This document shows, one piece after another, positions 60,201-62,387 of a stretch of DNA of 64,000 bases. The notes beneath the pieces were generated by a model. That model had not been told where the DNA came from. It did no database searches and saw only the letters and a list, made by a program, of their open reading frames with translations. This DNA comes from Hyphomicrobiales bacterium. Lineage in GTDB: Bacteria > Pseudomonadota > Alphaproteobacteria > Rhizobiales > Devosiaceae. Position 1 is the stretch's first letter; the number at the start of each line of letters is the position of its first letter. A program made the position numbers and the translations under genes. The stretch covers positions 62,001 to 126,000 of the forward strand of contig JAIYDI010000042.1 in assembly GCA_027487555.1 (NCBI GenBank), in the 5' to 3' direction.

Positions 60201-62219
60201 ATGCCGGAGCAGGGCACGGGCTTCGCGACAATTGACGACAACCTCGCGGGCCTGTCTGTCACAATGCGCGATATGTTGACCAACTTCTCATCGCTGGCCT
60301 TCGCGGCCAATGCGCTGGCGGGCGGCAGCAATGTGACGGTGCGTATCGGCAAGGACGTGATCTATGGCGATGCGGGTGTCGACACGATCTTCGGCGATAC
60401 CGGCACGGTAATCGTACCCTCGAGCTATCTCGTGCTCGACGGTGCCGATGATCGGGCGGCGGTGCTTGGCATGAACGCCTTCGTCATGCGGCTGCAGACG
60501 GTCTTCTCCGATCTCAGCTACATGGCGCAGGGCGCGGGTGCCAAGGTCATTGCGGCCTATGGTACGGCAAAGAGTGTCACCGGCAACTTCACCGCAAGCA
60601 AGACGACAACCCTGTTCGGGCAGACGCATATCCTCGATATCGGCAACGATACGATCGTCAGCGGTGCCGGTGCGGATATGGTGGTTGGCGACCACGGCGT
60701 CATGGTGATGACGGCGCTGACAGCGGATGTCCCCAATACGTTCCGCATGCTGACAGCGCAGACCAAGTCGTCGCTTGATGCAGCCTTGGCTGCACAGGAT
60801 GCGACCCTGACTGCACGTCTGAATGCTCACCTGTCGGCAGACCAGCGGATCGACGTTTCTGCCGCCGCGCAGGCGGGGTGGTTGTTCGGGCGCCAGCTCG
60901 GATATGGCCTCAACGTCGGCAATGACATGATCGACGGTGGTACCGAGGACGACGTGCTTGTGGGTGACAATGGTCTCATCCAGCAGCCTGTCCTGCTGAG
61001 CGGCTTTGGCGCGCAGTCAGCCAAGTCGCTTGCCGACCAGGCGCAGAACAGCTTCCTGCGGACCGTGGATGCCCTGTTCTTCGGCAATATCGGCAGCACG
61101 GTGGCACTTGCCAATGCGTTCGGTGTGCAGACGACCCTGACGAAGGCCCGCCAGACGGATTGGTCCAGCCTGGGCTCGGTCTCGGCGTGGCTGACCAATC
61201 TCTCCGACCCGCGGCAGGCCAGGAAGCCGGCCATGGACTACATAAAGCTCAATGGCGACAGCATCACCGCTGGGGCGGGCAACGACATCGCGGTCGGCGA
61301 TAACGCCTATGTCATGCCGGTGGTCAATGGAGCGACGGCGGCCGGGGCCATCACCGCGATGCGCATCCTGCCGATCGGCGAGCCTGGGGCCACGCAAGCC
61401 TCAACCCTGCGGTACAGCTACGACTATGGCGCATTTGGCCGGCTCCACCGCACGGCCGACAGCGATGTCAACCTGAAGGCGATCTTCCGCATCGACAACG
61501 ACACGATCAATGGCGATGCAGGCAACGACGTGCTCTTCGGTCTGCAGGGCGATGACGCCGTCTTTGGCGGCGACAACGACGACACCATCTCCGGTGGCAA
61601 CGGCTTTGACCGCGTCAACGGCGGTCGGGGCAACAACGTGGTGGCCTTCGACCGGACGCGAGACGTCGCGGAGAAAGGCGGCGGCAAGGACTCGGTCAAG
61701 CAGACGGTCGATGCCAGCGCCAACAGCACCATCCTCGGGCGCAACTGGACGATGCCGCAGGTGCAGGGCCTTGCGGCCGACATCAACCGTGCCAATGCGA
61801 GCGGCACGCTGTTTGGTGTCAATAGCGGGCGGTCTTCCACGCCCGCCTATCTGGGCCAGACGATCGAGGGGCGGGTACAGCCGGCGCCGAAGCAGCCGTT
61901 CAGCTTCGTGACCGGAGCCGACCCGAGCCGCATCGTCCACACGCCGATCGATCTCGCCAACCGCGAGATCATTGCCGAGTACCATTCGGCCCGTCCGCTG
62001 CCGTCCGACCTGATCGATCTGCTGAAGTCAGGCGATATCACGGTGGAAGTCGAGGATGAGGATCGGCTGGCCTATCGCGACGATCTCGATCACTGGGCCT
62101 ATGACATCCTCACCGGAACCTTTGTGTCCGTGCCGACGGTAAGTGGCGCGCGGTCCAGTGGTCCGGGGACCACGATGGTCTTCAACGAGGCGACGGGGAC
62201 GTTTGTGACGACAGGGTGA
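33228..62219 (+). CDS. Giant LEPR-XLL/RTX repeat surface protein, 9,663 residues
   Basis: One uninterrupted 29-kb frame. The start at 33228 (MAYPFRSEGVFG) has GGAGA 6 bp upstream; the frame is open 60 bp earlier without a ribosome site. Residues 51-64 (FDPMEPRLLLNADL) are the LEPR-XLL motif found at the N-terminus of very large secreted proteins. Next come an Asn/Asp/Gly-rich beta-solenoid region, a super-repeat region (about 945-3,105), alternating Gly/Ala repeats (about 3,265-4,305) and a long mixed region. Calx-beta-like domains lie near 7,310-7,680 and nested RTX calcium-binding repeats at about 7,865-9,470, followed by a 190-residue tail. No cleavable signal peptide or LPXTG-like anchor is seen, so type I secretion by a C-terminal signal is expected. 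It is a probable adhesin, matrix or surface-layer component. No exporter gene lies in the window. Confidence 0.93.
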   Translation: MAYPFRSEGVFGRPKSHRQVRLSDALRDRFARLLKRRGLDREFADRVRLVFDPMEPRLLLNADLTVNLSTDGTAEDNEILVRLIDQIQTVNLVSTSVQRVEIVDQSQGGKVLAFGDLSSISAISITGGAGADRVIIDEDSFGSFSIPSITFDGGDGADRLDFESTNNAAWAITGDQSGTVSGGQANVTFLDVENLRGADGNNDTFTISNGGKIAGVIDGGFGGTDRIFYDSISAQASTAELGANGSGSVTLGSGGNAFTMQFAHMEPFSVASDVNVVDRSGSVTAGLDFSISGSGSNLSFSPSVGGSVALTGKTWLYFGPNAGTITITSLPSTAGISLMIDGGEEILVNTNVSLSGHLGLSASNIEVGSSGAITAQSIELAASGWSRISYGASNANADGDNDNTTLVFSGMGLASITIDGDLNATAGAVTVGATASNMLRVHGKSANSLRDFEHNLTTTATIAVGSGANLTGTSVDIDANTFVTTEIYITEAPIPNLFGLGEVQIPSSVFTYPGMPNPPMTPTIQLPQDAYQALLFPEELGGQMATTINSYSDYFVSLIEYGLITMRDIQSALMNTVDFDDAKLEAELNSTSAASVTVDQAARIVANGGGAIGINATDTSLLRDTLQTEVDAILPKKQGIVVFSSIDSDLEVVRSANVFVGKATGVVTSRPEVLTTSGDVSIGAVTRGDVRNEIVSNVLGSNTTDVTDNVSAQLRGIEVGNGSGRAASLTVSALADTFYSSIALDPENEIVGETTASLDAVNVDAASGGITVSAVDKSSVMAWATPYTEDIDLNGDQPNEVVKKVMARVAVINELSKTTTASVTSSTLRSTGGVTVKATNLTTATAYANGTPFEDNTTTDPLQAKSVKAGMLVANIVGGATLATVTDSALTAGDDITVTATDDSFYDATIFDDVEGRAIPGSKLRKMLKGGASSTSYLVAMNIVGFDIGGGPTVSGNTLAFQKATIDAILGTEFFQSENQVQVAATVTNTALVAAGALAVTAASKGVSNSTISDTSKQFSDVGASQSKAGAKGYILSTNQISRKAIATVDGGVTRTLDVDGDVVVRATDETTINANIKESGSSQASSDGGLHALERFLEGGLTDLIREVVTGVPTENRGIQMDTARTLTDGLITPLAYGTEVGLDYQRTTNLKDPLTIENGMILFVSQVGNAGKLYQYVGPQPTLTIENWKTLAPETDFTNTTYWKAIKGEPGETFTYLGADAPSLDLTDVDFSDKDLWKPEFDYSMFTDKYNVRAVSAKAKVMAFALNDLRGGAAALLTNVDGNPANVTVEALSASTVNATTDAYNEVVGGGAVNDKALIDKFKPKKMNFLQARIFSAVVGKGGTTSAQSSVISTNLIQGETSAKIVNANLGTIGAKAGDVTVRAENSSAITATNSAINTGEGAKGVKAFQVANNTIGWERSNLLFNSLETLLGDVVSDISDQTDNPPVALRTQNPFNVTAQIVDSTIVSDGDVTVEADNSAIITATTDNKATAAAQQLLGTQVSAKTMAFGGNKVAANAEAAIIGGSVTGKDVSVTAENGAVIDAWTNIGSGAKATTTYGTDVLDDIVNVMMNDYKYTTKSGTPGMVPGTTPLTFGDKVRVETPEVDLDDLRPDSDINIVFGDRVLSGGAIYRYVGNATLTSLSGIDFATSADWEETFGEPGNLYQYMGADTSSINLATADFTDFGLWKKINTDSLFPAEAIQTVVTAVFPKADKPFYQLTQTEADKTQAIVVSKTKAVNGIFARNQVDAYVTARVEDSTINADGAVDVIARQAATITSEDTTVMSAENDTNGNKTKTDSKVVVVNTVVGATLATVTNSTVTTTAGADNDLTVSGENVGRIDASALTEMQSNGSAISTSIAFNSIGYKPQSLLFDIPDAIIGSPEVAQAVGAEQPFSTTASIINSDIDAGGDIAVTATNSADISAVTGNETSRDWENRFAVIAKQGAKGTAAGVVLSMNRVSAGATALIDNTGSTGKQVEAGGSVSVLANNRASIESDISLVASSISANSLAALTDSLGNLAERLGADDYTYTTKSGVRTVEEGQKVRVALDYTGNPSVIKGAVYEYLGDTPLTSVNLATVNYADTNLWKQLQASDFRDIFFPNLGNIQTTKATSVGIIVSFNNVAGDTTASIVNAIVDAKGTGAEVGSIIVSALAAQTIRSYLTSTVNASGGSGIDGSGTVLSLNGQINTNVVRGGALALVDESELTAADDVAVSADNASRIDNRLYASGLSGGTVASVTLAFNTIGWNPQNLLFNTLDTLLGADYISGDTGFGGEVGADAVARVHNSNVTAGGKVSVTAQNLAQINATMSNTAISETSALYGAAASAYGIVLSGSKVSAKARAAIENDELAVHFVSAGGDVRVEANDASGIYSNAKLVAETSVTNDGGVAVIQETINDLLDADYDTVADLSGTKLRDIKYGDRVRLDDDYGSVDIDMRLTLPIDVDVEEGQIIQLLPVGEAEEGDKYKYIGNGPYVIADVDTENFADKTLWVKVGGEAGQIYTYMGTTATGLATELTETDFGDLNFWKPDPVTRILLQELNLSASPATTVAGLVVMNDVRGGAHAAVSGGTLTGTGSARQVVTSTGGEVNIISTEQAEITATSDSSAYAVGGSSVSSEMGKFFSTPKLDKNGVEKEPKDRVLSFNGNIATNLVQSAAKSELTNADINAETRGRVHAVNEATIEATVLTTAYTSGGDTFGITMAFNAVGWAPTNVLFNTVDAILGDDLLADEAFNSRNEARADALVTNASIVVDTGLASVRADNTATIQSEVSSDSTSQATSIAGTDGKALGLVISSNKTATGASAIVDNTGRQSALIDTVGLDVFASDAGRISANADMKALGEIKNDYGISVAGNVLTQLLDNYQYTNKSGLQTVAEGDLVYLGDNYLDPTKVGKVFRYTGATPLQVNFTDATPIVTTGQGAVWEEFEPGKAAETINGILTGLGIDSPAGGSAMGVGGLAIMNLAEGGSEAKVKRVNSIDLNSGALSIVAKQEGNIVADLKSRVEVTGSTRVQSGSLAVNGIIATNNVTGSNLAQLEDSTVTAAGTVDIKAENSAAIQADIDSDTISRKGGIGVTLAYNSIGVQAQNFLFNTVDAIAGTDIVSDLKGASSLSATARITGGTLAATGAINVDAKSLQTVRADISNSVQTIRAGSGAAIDVGAVIALNRIDADIVAEIANTTSVTTNGALTITGANDSSVEATVVAPVIAIQYEIFSTDPGKAVSISLVIARNVITADVTAQIDTVANLDVGSVTIRAQSNAQIDATAAAAAVAISGGIGSGLAISGGGAIVFNTILGETLAQITGSTVDAAGHVTVQAGNPDGTSSARIKALVAAAAVSVAGSFSAGSNAVAIGVALALNHIGYNGTTTDRGNAANYDTTAQIVNSDVAARGVTVAAHSETHIESTVVAAAVALSLSFKGGLTAAGAGAAARNEIASRTRAQIIKGTEQNDSTLVAASADGVTVDASAANSIIATSAAASIAASFGIDGATAVAIGIGLALNDIASDVAASLDSVTVTGSGASKVVASDTSQISATAAAAAFAVTISFGSGVSIAGAGAAARNVIRTDVTADVTNSTVGTGSLEVAADSNSEIDALIVAAAFAVGLGKTGIAASFGITVAENLIGSSADKNVVRARVIDSDVTTGGELKVEAKSAGHINANLAAIAAAVAGGATGVAIGGAGAGSHNLVAVDTSATITGSSTDINAGSVTVNALNSSAIEVFTGAAAVSLAIGSIGVGISIGIAIALNEIDTDVNASINAVRPVIAHGGVTVSATRSGSIKATSAAAAIAAGFGATGFAVSGAGAAAKNDILGSVNALISGTEITADGTVSVSASATTDIDALIAAVAIAIGGGATGVGVGIGIGVAINRIGEWDDNRTYQELIDQEDPFTRTSALADGQAVVSAQIVGGGIQAGAVDVSAKSEQSIDATVLAAAGALAAGVAGVAVAGAGVYVENLIAVDTVASVLGVANDRISVDAGSVSISAKSESEITALAGAAALTAAFGATGVAVSVGLAIAKNTIAGDTEASAQYADIEATDLLELPGGANPPDAPTPGKISISAETDNTITATSAAAAVAISAGAVGVSVAGGGAVALNTILGDTQAFASNSSLSSGGDIDVAAEFTSDIDAEILAVAGSAAFGGVGVAASIGIGIARNYIGYETLGADVDATYNPVALSAYLSNSTVDSWGDMSVTASGDHTITASVITGAVALAIGGVGVSATGAGSETTNRIGIDTSAYVQGGTSLTVGTLDVDASNEIDATAYAGAASIAGAAGIYGGAASVAVTVAENYTVTSTKAWLDDIGVLTATGAVALDSQGYLSRYDDFDPQTTNPLIYAENSGRVGVGAHSTTTLSATAELASVAVNLSIGPTLAGGGARTTNSVTTVTSAMVTDSVLHVNGDVELNSDDAVTTTAVNRALTVAAGLFSLAVSGLDAQSHVDIDSKTAIDRSTVDAHDVSAVATATPSASGSTEAATGGVLAVGVSNADSIVDVALTSQAVGSSFDVHGLSLRAIEQRASDSANTAFASAQGIVGALIGTDATVTNAEHNGTISALIGAGTTVIATGVVAATARGDNRQRASSDSAAYGLVAVGATTADATSFSRTTATVAGTANITAGGLVVKANGNDDNAATANPGAGGLIGIAAGTADTSADVKSEAVLAAGTRVTLIATEAGGTGALEIYADQNTGANNSINTGSYGLISGSGTSAENEIDAFAIARFGDGVQVSAVSIDAGATNRFHKDDIGQNIDGVSAGAISVAGVDSETDLNLTTKVIVEDNARLIVANADPDDGGITLKAFNDIVYHEAIGYKGGGVASGIGAKSELDADDVLGLVQIGTNPVTIADNNVFIRSTGDIKFAVNSHTDATARVSVDNYGFVTVSVAQSVLDISPEQQIVLGGGTDLRALRNVSMVTGMDENFHRDDHNLATFSDTLAGSVIPIGDVKVDSLLMITNSIDIKSNAQVVSGGNVQLFADTDALANITSQGKNRNWATGLADAINSALGGAETYKSNGGSEADAHVRVDGLVQTGLNREVNLVIKSIIDRNPSPSVIDPALVVELNGQTLGSDSPVSVALSNKPLASNYLKDLGEARLQLSRYRDDAALTTFWTGEINRIVREMVFLGLAITETDNTGATVVIPIERNTPTATVNHIYANAGYILVIADVLDGNGTLDAPGDVTVRIENQTEAFLDITGITVPENNGGVFFNGFQNEVSKAPNPNAAINAINLQNIAAKNDANDDSAVEHTWTAGIANFNVTPTSDAGERPEIVIINTWLRNSLDKPWPGITISGAIDAITSGVLIDNSIGSGDITINAQIDSADLDLITGGYVLVDLPPGSIYYTGGSSYAKWKAAQDGGYGDVSSTDASTILDQGATSGISANRISISAEYIDLNGYVRSGQKDYELVLDGATRNEIAQIERGNYGPGQYLLTSASTGAFNAYWDTQTKQIVLEEFRVPGGSITFTGNLVNTGNGVVEALGGYVHVKVTNNTNYDLVVKSIDVTTRGAGTIRFNDKAKSNNGGYLQTWYQMEADGSVTTRTASFNLVQSTVGINKTRSFVEDQLSRVTTNGFFGQAAYNESFTYNPESGWRFGWTVGVVKEKLTTNIYTTSKWLGIDALAADPDDITETRVRIIGQPTLIDNSVYFSQDAVYRPALTFLGSPTPLANVNGLDPDHTYVERTFNTAAPITTWTDLPTISHWYGTKEYRKQEDILESQQTNGSHTIQADRPVTVRFIGYDEARVEIDSNGSGQVLIEKGIYNDTGLTKISSENNIETMTDTSVVQGVRIELEAKNDIGEDNVTGADPTGGTLTGIKTLHVDLVDQYPDGYKQNPNTFARLTVLSRTGGAYVEEISGDMQIMSVEAKQGNVVLVAQGGIVSAETSQGVFAQGLVKGNSIDLIADRYLDQSTGLPSGALGGIGRSEALALQIDSGNLADHRVTMLAAGNIFVREIAGDMKLIKAQTLGDVYIKVDAGSLIDADFTVTKDIRAYEQLLSGLWSDLQLTDGTGAQQKIENTLTGYESWKRGEYQAYWKFNGQFDGTTVKLTATEFAYMQAKFGVDAPDAIAALEASRTQQYNAIKGIYVDYGDVQRSDIDAAYGQYWTYRNTQPNPAVFDGTFQITLSNAERSALEADLRTEAAKLGNVGGDIDTYVAANLANRIADEESRRTDDYRDLHKMFGRLGETAQSWDKTGLTGTSLSTYKYLFAVGTVRNELVGGIKVWTEDELLFAFNSDIFRPVTDTETVIESNNVDANGNLKLDANRNIGKVETDIVIDLSVPGAKLTDDQKVALASAERTDIVYASRVDQFTGVSFSGNQVTKSGGWSGYAVGDEIYIGGDTTNATNRGVYLKISAISGNTVTLAGASFGTEVGKSVTVAKTVRDPQGSSASVNYIIVNRRDDVDVAIDGDINARAGGDIYLGSEQLMKIGTVEAGSAGTIRIKTSDDIVDSTATGGVNFRGRDILLEAADGEIGKPGSDITVDIFSGGGLTARAENDVRITAPTTDLLIRQVYSRSGTAYLTTTTGSILDATNSGTEKIRAQHVVLTSAGSIGTKDNPLEIYVTGDYSNDPSDSSPIGTVIASARGDIVLTATEGDLNVRRIVSSHGDVVLKADLLSILDAGYVAPGTGPNDLADIVGNSISLSARVAIGQAGNELDIDGSAQATGSIRAFTDLESIYLAEIAGDMNLDQVGTPTEITNNLKPLAFLVALSGSILNARPVNATDPRNIVSRMTFLSAAKNVGTEARRIVSTVGNVEGIAIDGSFWLQNIGGLIVGDVQSNYSGISAKSAGYVIASSPIEIVESSIALQDILEFWAEDDDELSGIGDDALVDNVTVKAGVTLEAFKEVRLLAGDNLYVEAGATIIAGEKITMAVDYQESGVTDPDGDAANGGYGELKGSFTAPEIEVYGGTQADSVLFQVEALNGDTHVFGGTGDDLVTVDQLVTMTTYQAVDMNGVFARDANGRELRDELTIDGQDGSDRTLVNVQGTTSDYVINVVDTGSKLDALDVLQVEGTSQDDVFLMRRDMVANLHRTAPDTYADAFERINYTSDINGRVIVNGNQGADEFYFDDNSAIMTVDGGLGNDKFQVGQVFATPRDAAAIESVEDRFETVEISFGAYLSRGISLPTVMYGGAGQDQFVVYSNKADLRLEGEDGNDEFVIRAFALADGTNVKVNGGTGDDVIQYNVNAPVDIDGGLGFDKIVVLGTEFADNFVITKDGVYGAGLTVRVANAEAMEVDGLEGNDTFYVLSTAAGIVTTIIGGLGSDTFNVAGDVTKTVVADNDGDQGTVTHTVESADPRFNGLFVRGIDFNAKGASTATAQIDVNDGLTVLEDGGAASVDDYTFTLPSAPALGTTVFVTISAAQASALTTARPGGPGKTILVSLDGITYSAAVTVGFTSANWAAGQTIYVKAESDTALEGEQTVVISHSAISTDPNDAVYGIDPATKAPRFDIPNVSVKLQDDDKPELLINETGGSTQIFENDASGDTYTVQLTRAPKVGEVVTVTLNAGTGLSLSQSVFKFGLVADAPNGILAWNDAQTVTVTAFNDGIDNRYFSTITNTVTSSDPTGLYADVSASLVSVEVVDTNTPGVEIIETDGSTQVSQAGQTDSYDMVLTDAPTADVRVNILVKGKAMPVVGGRVQQDADGYFVTFTAANWNQRVTINLTYDATGLDSTQNVKVFSQQPHDLVSIQGPLFLEGGVGPTDRSITRAVVLPGETNEEVERDIVDDGVPDLDQTILFADTVQANNTGRLTANTVTGLNMPGGVLTVDKGDGTFEDFARGITYTNMGVIEVLLGNGEDTFHIDSTNEQTLTVVHGGGKSDKLYVHDSTGPVVLFGDTSANGLRYNSVPGNPDGSAYKFTEYGDDLIDASGANGIVVLDGDAGEDTIIGGNEVSFIAGGTDDDKITGGVGKNWIIGDSAFDVDYAKRFVIIDDTATTAGKDIITGGANADVILGDHGLIWQKDMDEGVLDMMVDREVVQVRTTNTTVGGNDEIDAKAGKNIVFGGSGADRIRGAGGTDILFGDNGIAKFADGQPTEIESQNPEDGGNDHITTFIGAAVVGNLRNVVVGGSFDDIIDVEAGAPGVDPGKAGDVILGDNGWIVFDDAALVSSIISSFVDFGGKDTITTSAGRNIVFGGSDEDDVTSGDEADVILGDNGAAFFAAGIAFRVETTATNKGAKDTIRAGGGKNIVMGGAGGDIITAGDGTSVILGDNGLALFNSDGERQVVQTIAAADFGNDEITIVDGNHILLGGSGADTIKAGDGDNVIVGDNGVANFEGDELVALVSQSTAFDGIDTIEAGNGFNTVMGGGAGDQITIKDGDSVVFGDYGYAKFLENQATLAFSLEPDKGGADVIRAGNGNAVIFGGAAGDDIANGNGNSTIFGDSGLAEFDKGVVTLAYSIATNTGGKDKIVAGNGNNVALGGADDDDITAGTGQTVMFGDNGYVSFVKGSPTLVYSIDPTIGGKDKIHVLNGDHIAIGGADGDEITTGSGSDIIYGDNARLEFAELAQNAAPGTPPILLKGFVIAPTAGGDDIIDAGAANDIVIGGTGKDTIEGGEGDDRIFGDHALFDVTTPENQRVIAIYTGANDGGNDDTIYAEAGHDIVYGQQGNDRIWGGDDDLVGGHNVVGGTDGNDTIFGDRGEDVILGDNGIVGRTVVSGTSWKNFTFKLNPTIPGRVDALMREVVLFDHADRIGGNDTINGGDGEDRLFGQRGNDTINGDAATDEIVGGLGNDTVTGGEGSDLILGDEGQIVRALRADGSAILNSDGTWHRDIVLEEVARAGGVLQLSSNRSLTGLGAANFMLDYDALLIGGRQGSDGSYSQTGSGTWETVAIGVTIEIGGDDTISGNAGDDVIFGQRGNDTLRGDAGNDTIFGDGASNTAAFATDLPGIVNGYRVIAADQSLGLNLPIYGELVVPSVNLVPSELTATQPQIELYPYATGFLGDMAARDSLMINAGGSFNVLASVVGDATNADTLYGDDTIYGGDNNDMIFGDNARFMPEQGTGFATIDDNLAGLSVTMRDMLTNFSSLAFAANALAGGSNVTVRIGKDVIYGDAGVDTIFGDTGTVIVPSSYLVLDGADDRAAVLGMNAFVMRLQTVFSDLSYMAQGAGAKVIAAYGTAKSVTGNFTASKTTTLFGQTHILDIGNDTIVSGAGADMVVGDHGVMVMTALTADVPNTFRMLTAQTKSSLDAALAAQDATLTARLNAHLSADQRIDVSAAAQAGWLFGRQLGYGLNVGNDMIDGGTEDDVLVGDNGLIQQPVLLSGFGAQSAKSLADQAQNSFLRTVDALFFGNIGSTVALANAFGVQTTLTKARQTDWSSLGSVSAWLTNLSDPRQARKPAMDYIKLNGDSITAGAGNDIAVGDNAYVMPVVNGATAAGAITAMRILPIGEPGATQASTLRYSYDYGAFGRLHRTADSDVNLKAIFRIDNDTINGDAGNDVLFGLQGDDAVFGGDNDDTISGGNGFDRVNGGRGNNVVAFDRTRDVAEKGGGKDSVKQTVDASANSTILGRNWTMPQVQGLAADINRANASGTLFGVNSGRSSTPAYLGQTIEGRVQPAPKQPFSFVTGADPSRIVHTPIDLANREIIAEYHSARPLPSDLIDLLKSGDITVEVEDEDRLAYRDDLDHWAYDILTGTFVSVPTVSGARSSGPGTTMVFNEATGTFVTTG
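36060..42540 (+). repeat. 1.1-1.4-kb super-repeats inside the giant gene
   Basis: A composite unit recurs about six times. Part one is a beta-solenoid with IGW-x-PQN-x-LFNTLD-x-LLG boxes near 36110, 37490, 38840, 39980, 41370 and 42500. Part two is an inserted compact domain (YTTKSG, KVRV, YEYLG, NLATVNY, LWKQL) near 36610, 37960, 39320, 40440 and 41825. Unit lengths alternate between about 1.13 and 1.38 kb. Copies are diverged at sequence level, so the duplications are old. Confidence 0.75.
43021..46140 (+). repeat. Sixteen alternating Gly/Ala-rich repeats (types A and B) inside the giant gene
   Basis: Each unit is about 66 residues and contains an AAAVAI-type hydrophobic run, a Gly-rich turn, and N-x-I-x-x-D-x-x-A. 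Type A ends GAGAAA-x-N and type B ends GIGIALN or VAEN. Reading from 43030 to 46130 the order is strictly A, B, A, B through eight pairs, giving a period near 395 bp. Confidence 0.75.
55159..56260 (+). other. Calx-beta-like domains inside the giant gene
   Basis: Three consecutive segments begin with VLEDGG, NETGGSTQIFEND and IIETDGSTQVSQAGQ, and include VGFTSANWAAGQTIYVKAES and VTFTAANWNQRVTINLTYD. The Glu-rich start plus F-x-x-ANW strand is typical of Calx-beta-type calcium-binding domains in secreted adhesins. They sit just before the RTX block. Confidence 0.55.
56818..61640 (+). repeat. Nested RTX calcium-binding repeats inside the giant gene
   Basis: GGxGxDxI nonapeptides are organised into about eleven higher-order units of roughly 45-60 residues. 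Each reads I-V-x-GG-x-x-x-D-x-I, then a Gly/Asp turn, then I-x-GDNG-x-x-x-F and an insert of about 15-20 residues with GGKD. Later copies (59.0-61.6 kb) become irregular and carry long insertions. RTX repeats fold on binding external calcium after type I export. Confidence 0.85.
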
Positions 62220-62230
62220 TGGAAGAACGT

Positions 62231-62256
62231 CTGCCGCGGTGCTCGTGCCGCGGCAG
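62231..62256 (+). terminator. Stem-loop after the giant gene, candidate terminator
   Basis: CTGCCGCGG (62231-62239) and CCGCGGCAG (62248-62256) form a perfect 9-bp GC-rich stem with an 8-nt loop, 12 bp after the giant gene stop. No T-run follows, so intrinsic termination is possible but not certain. Confidence 0.5.
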
Positions 62257-62310
62257 GTCCGGCACGGGTGTTGCCATGCGGTCACTTTGCGACGCCCGCA
62301 TGGGGACAAG

Positions 62311-62332
62311 TGCTACGAAGTTCGTTGTATAC
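62311..62332 (+). promoter_or_regulatory. Two-part motif upstream of the outer-membrane protein gene, shared with sapC
   Basis: TGCTACG (62311-62317), 7 bp, TTGTATAC (62325-62332), 55 bp upstream of the start codon. It is the partner of the motif at 32232-32252. A common promoter class or regulator is inferred. Confidence 0.4.
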
Positions 62333-62387
62333 CGGAGCGATTCGACACCATAATGAATGCAATTTGGTGTCTCTTGTGGGGAGACGT

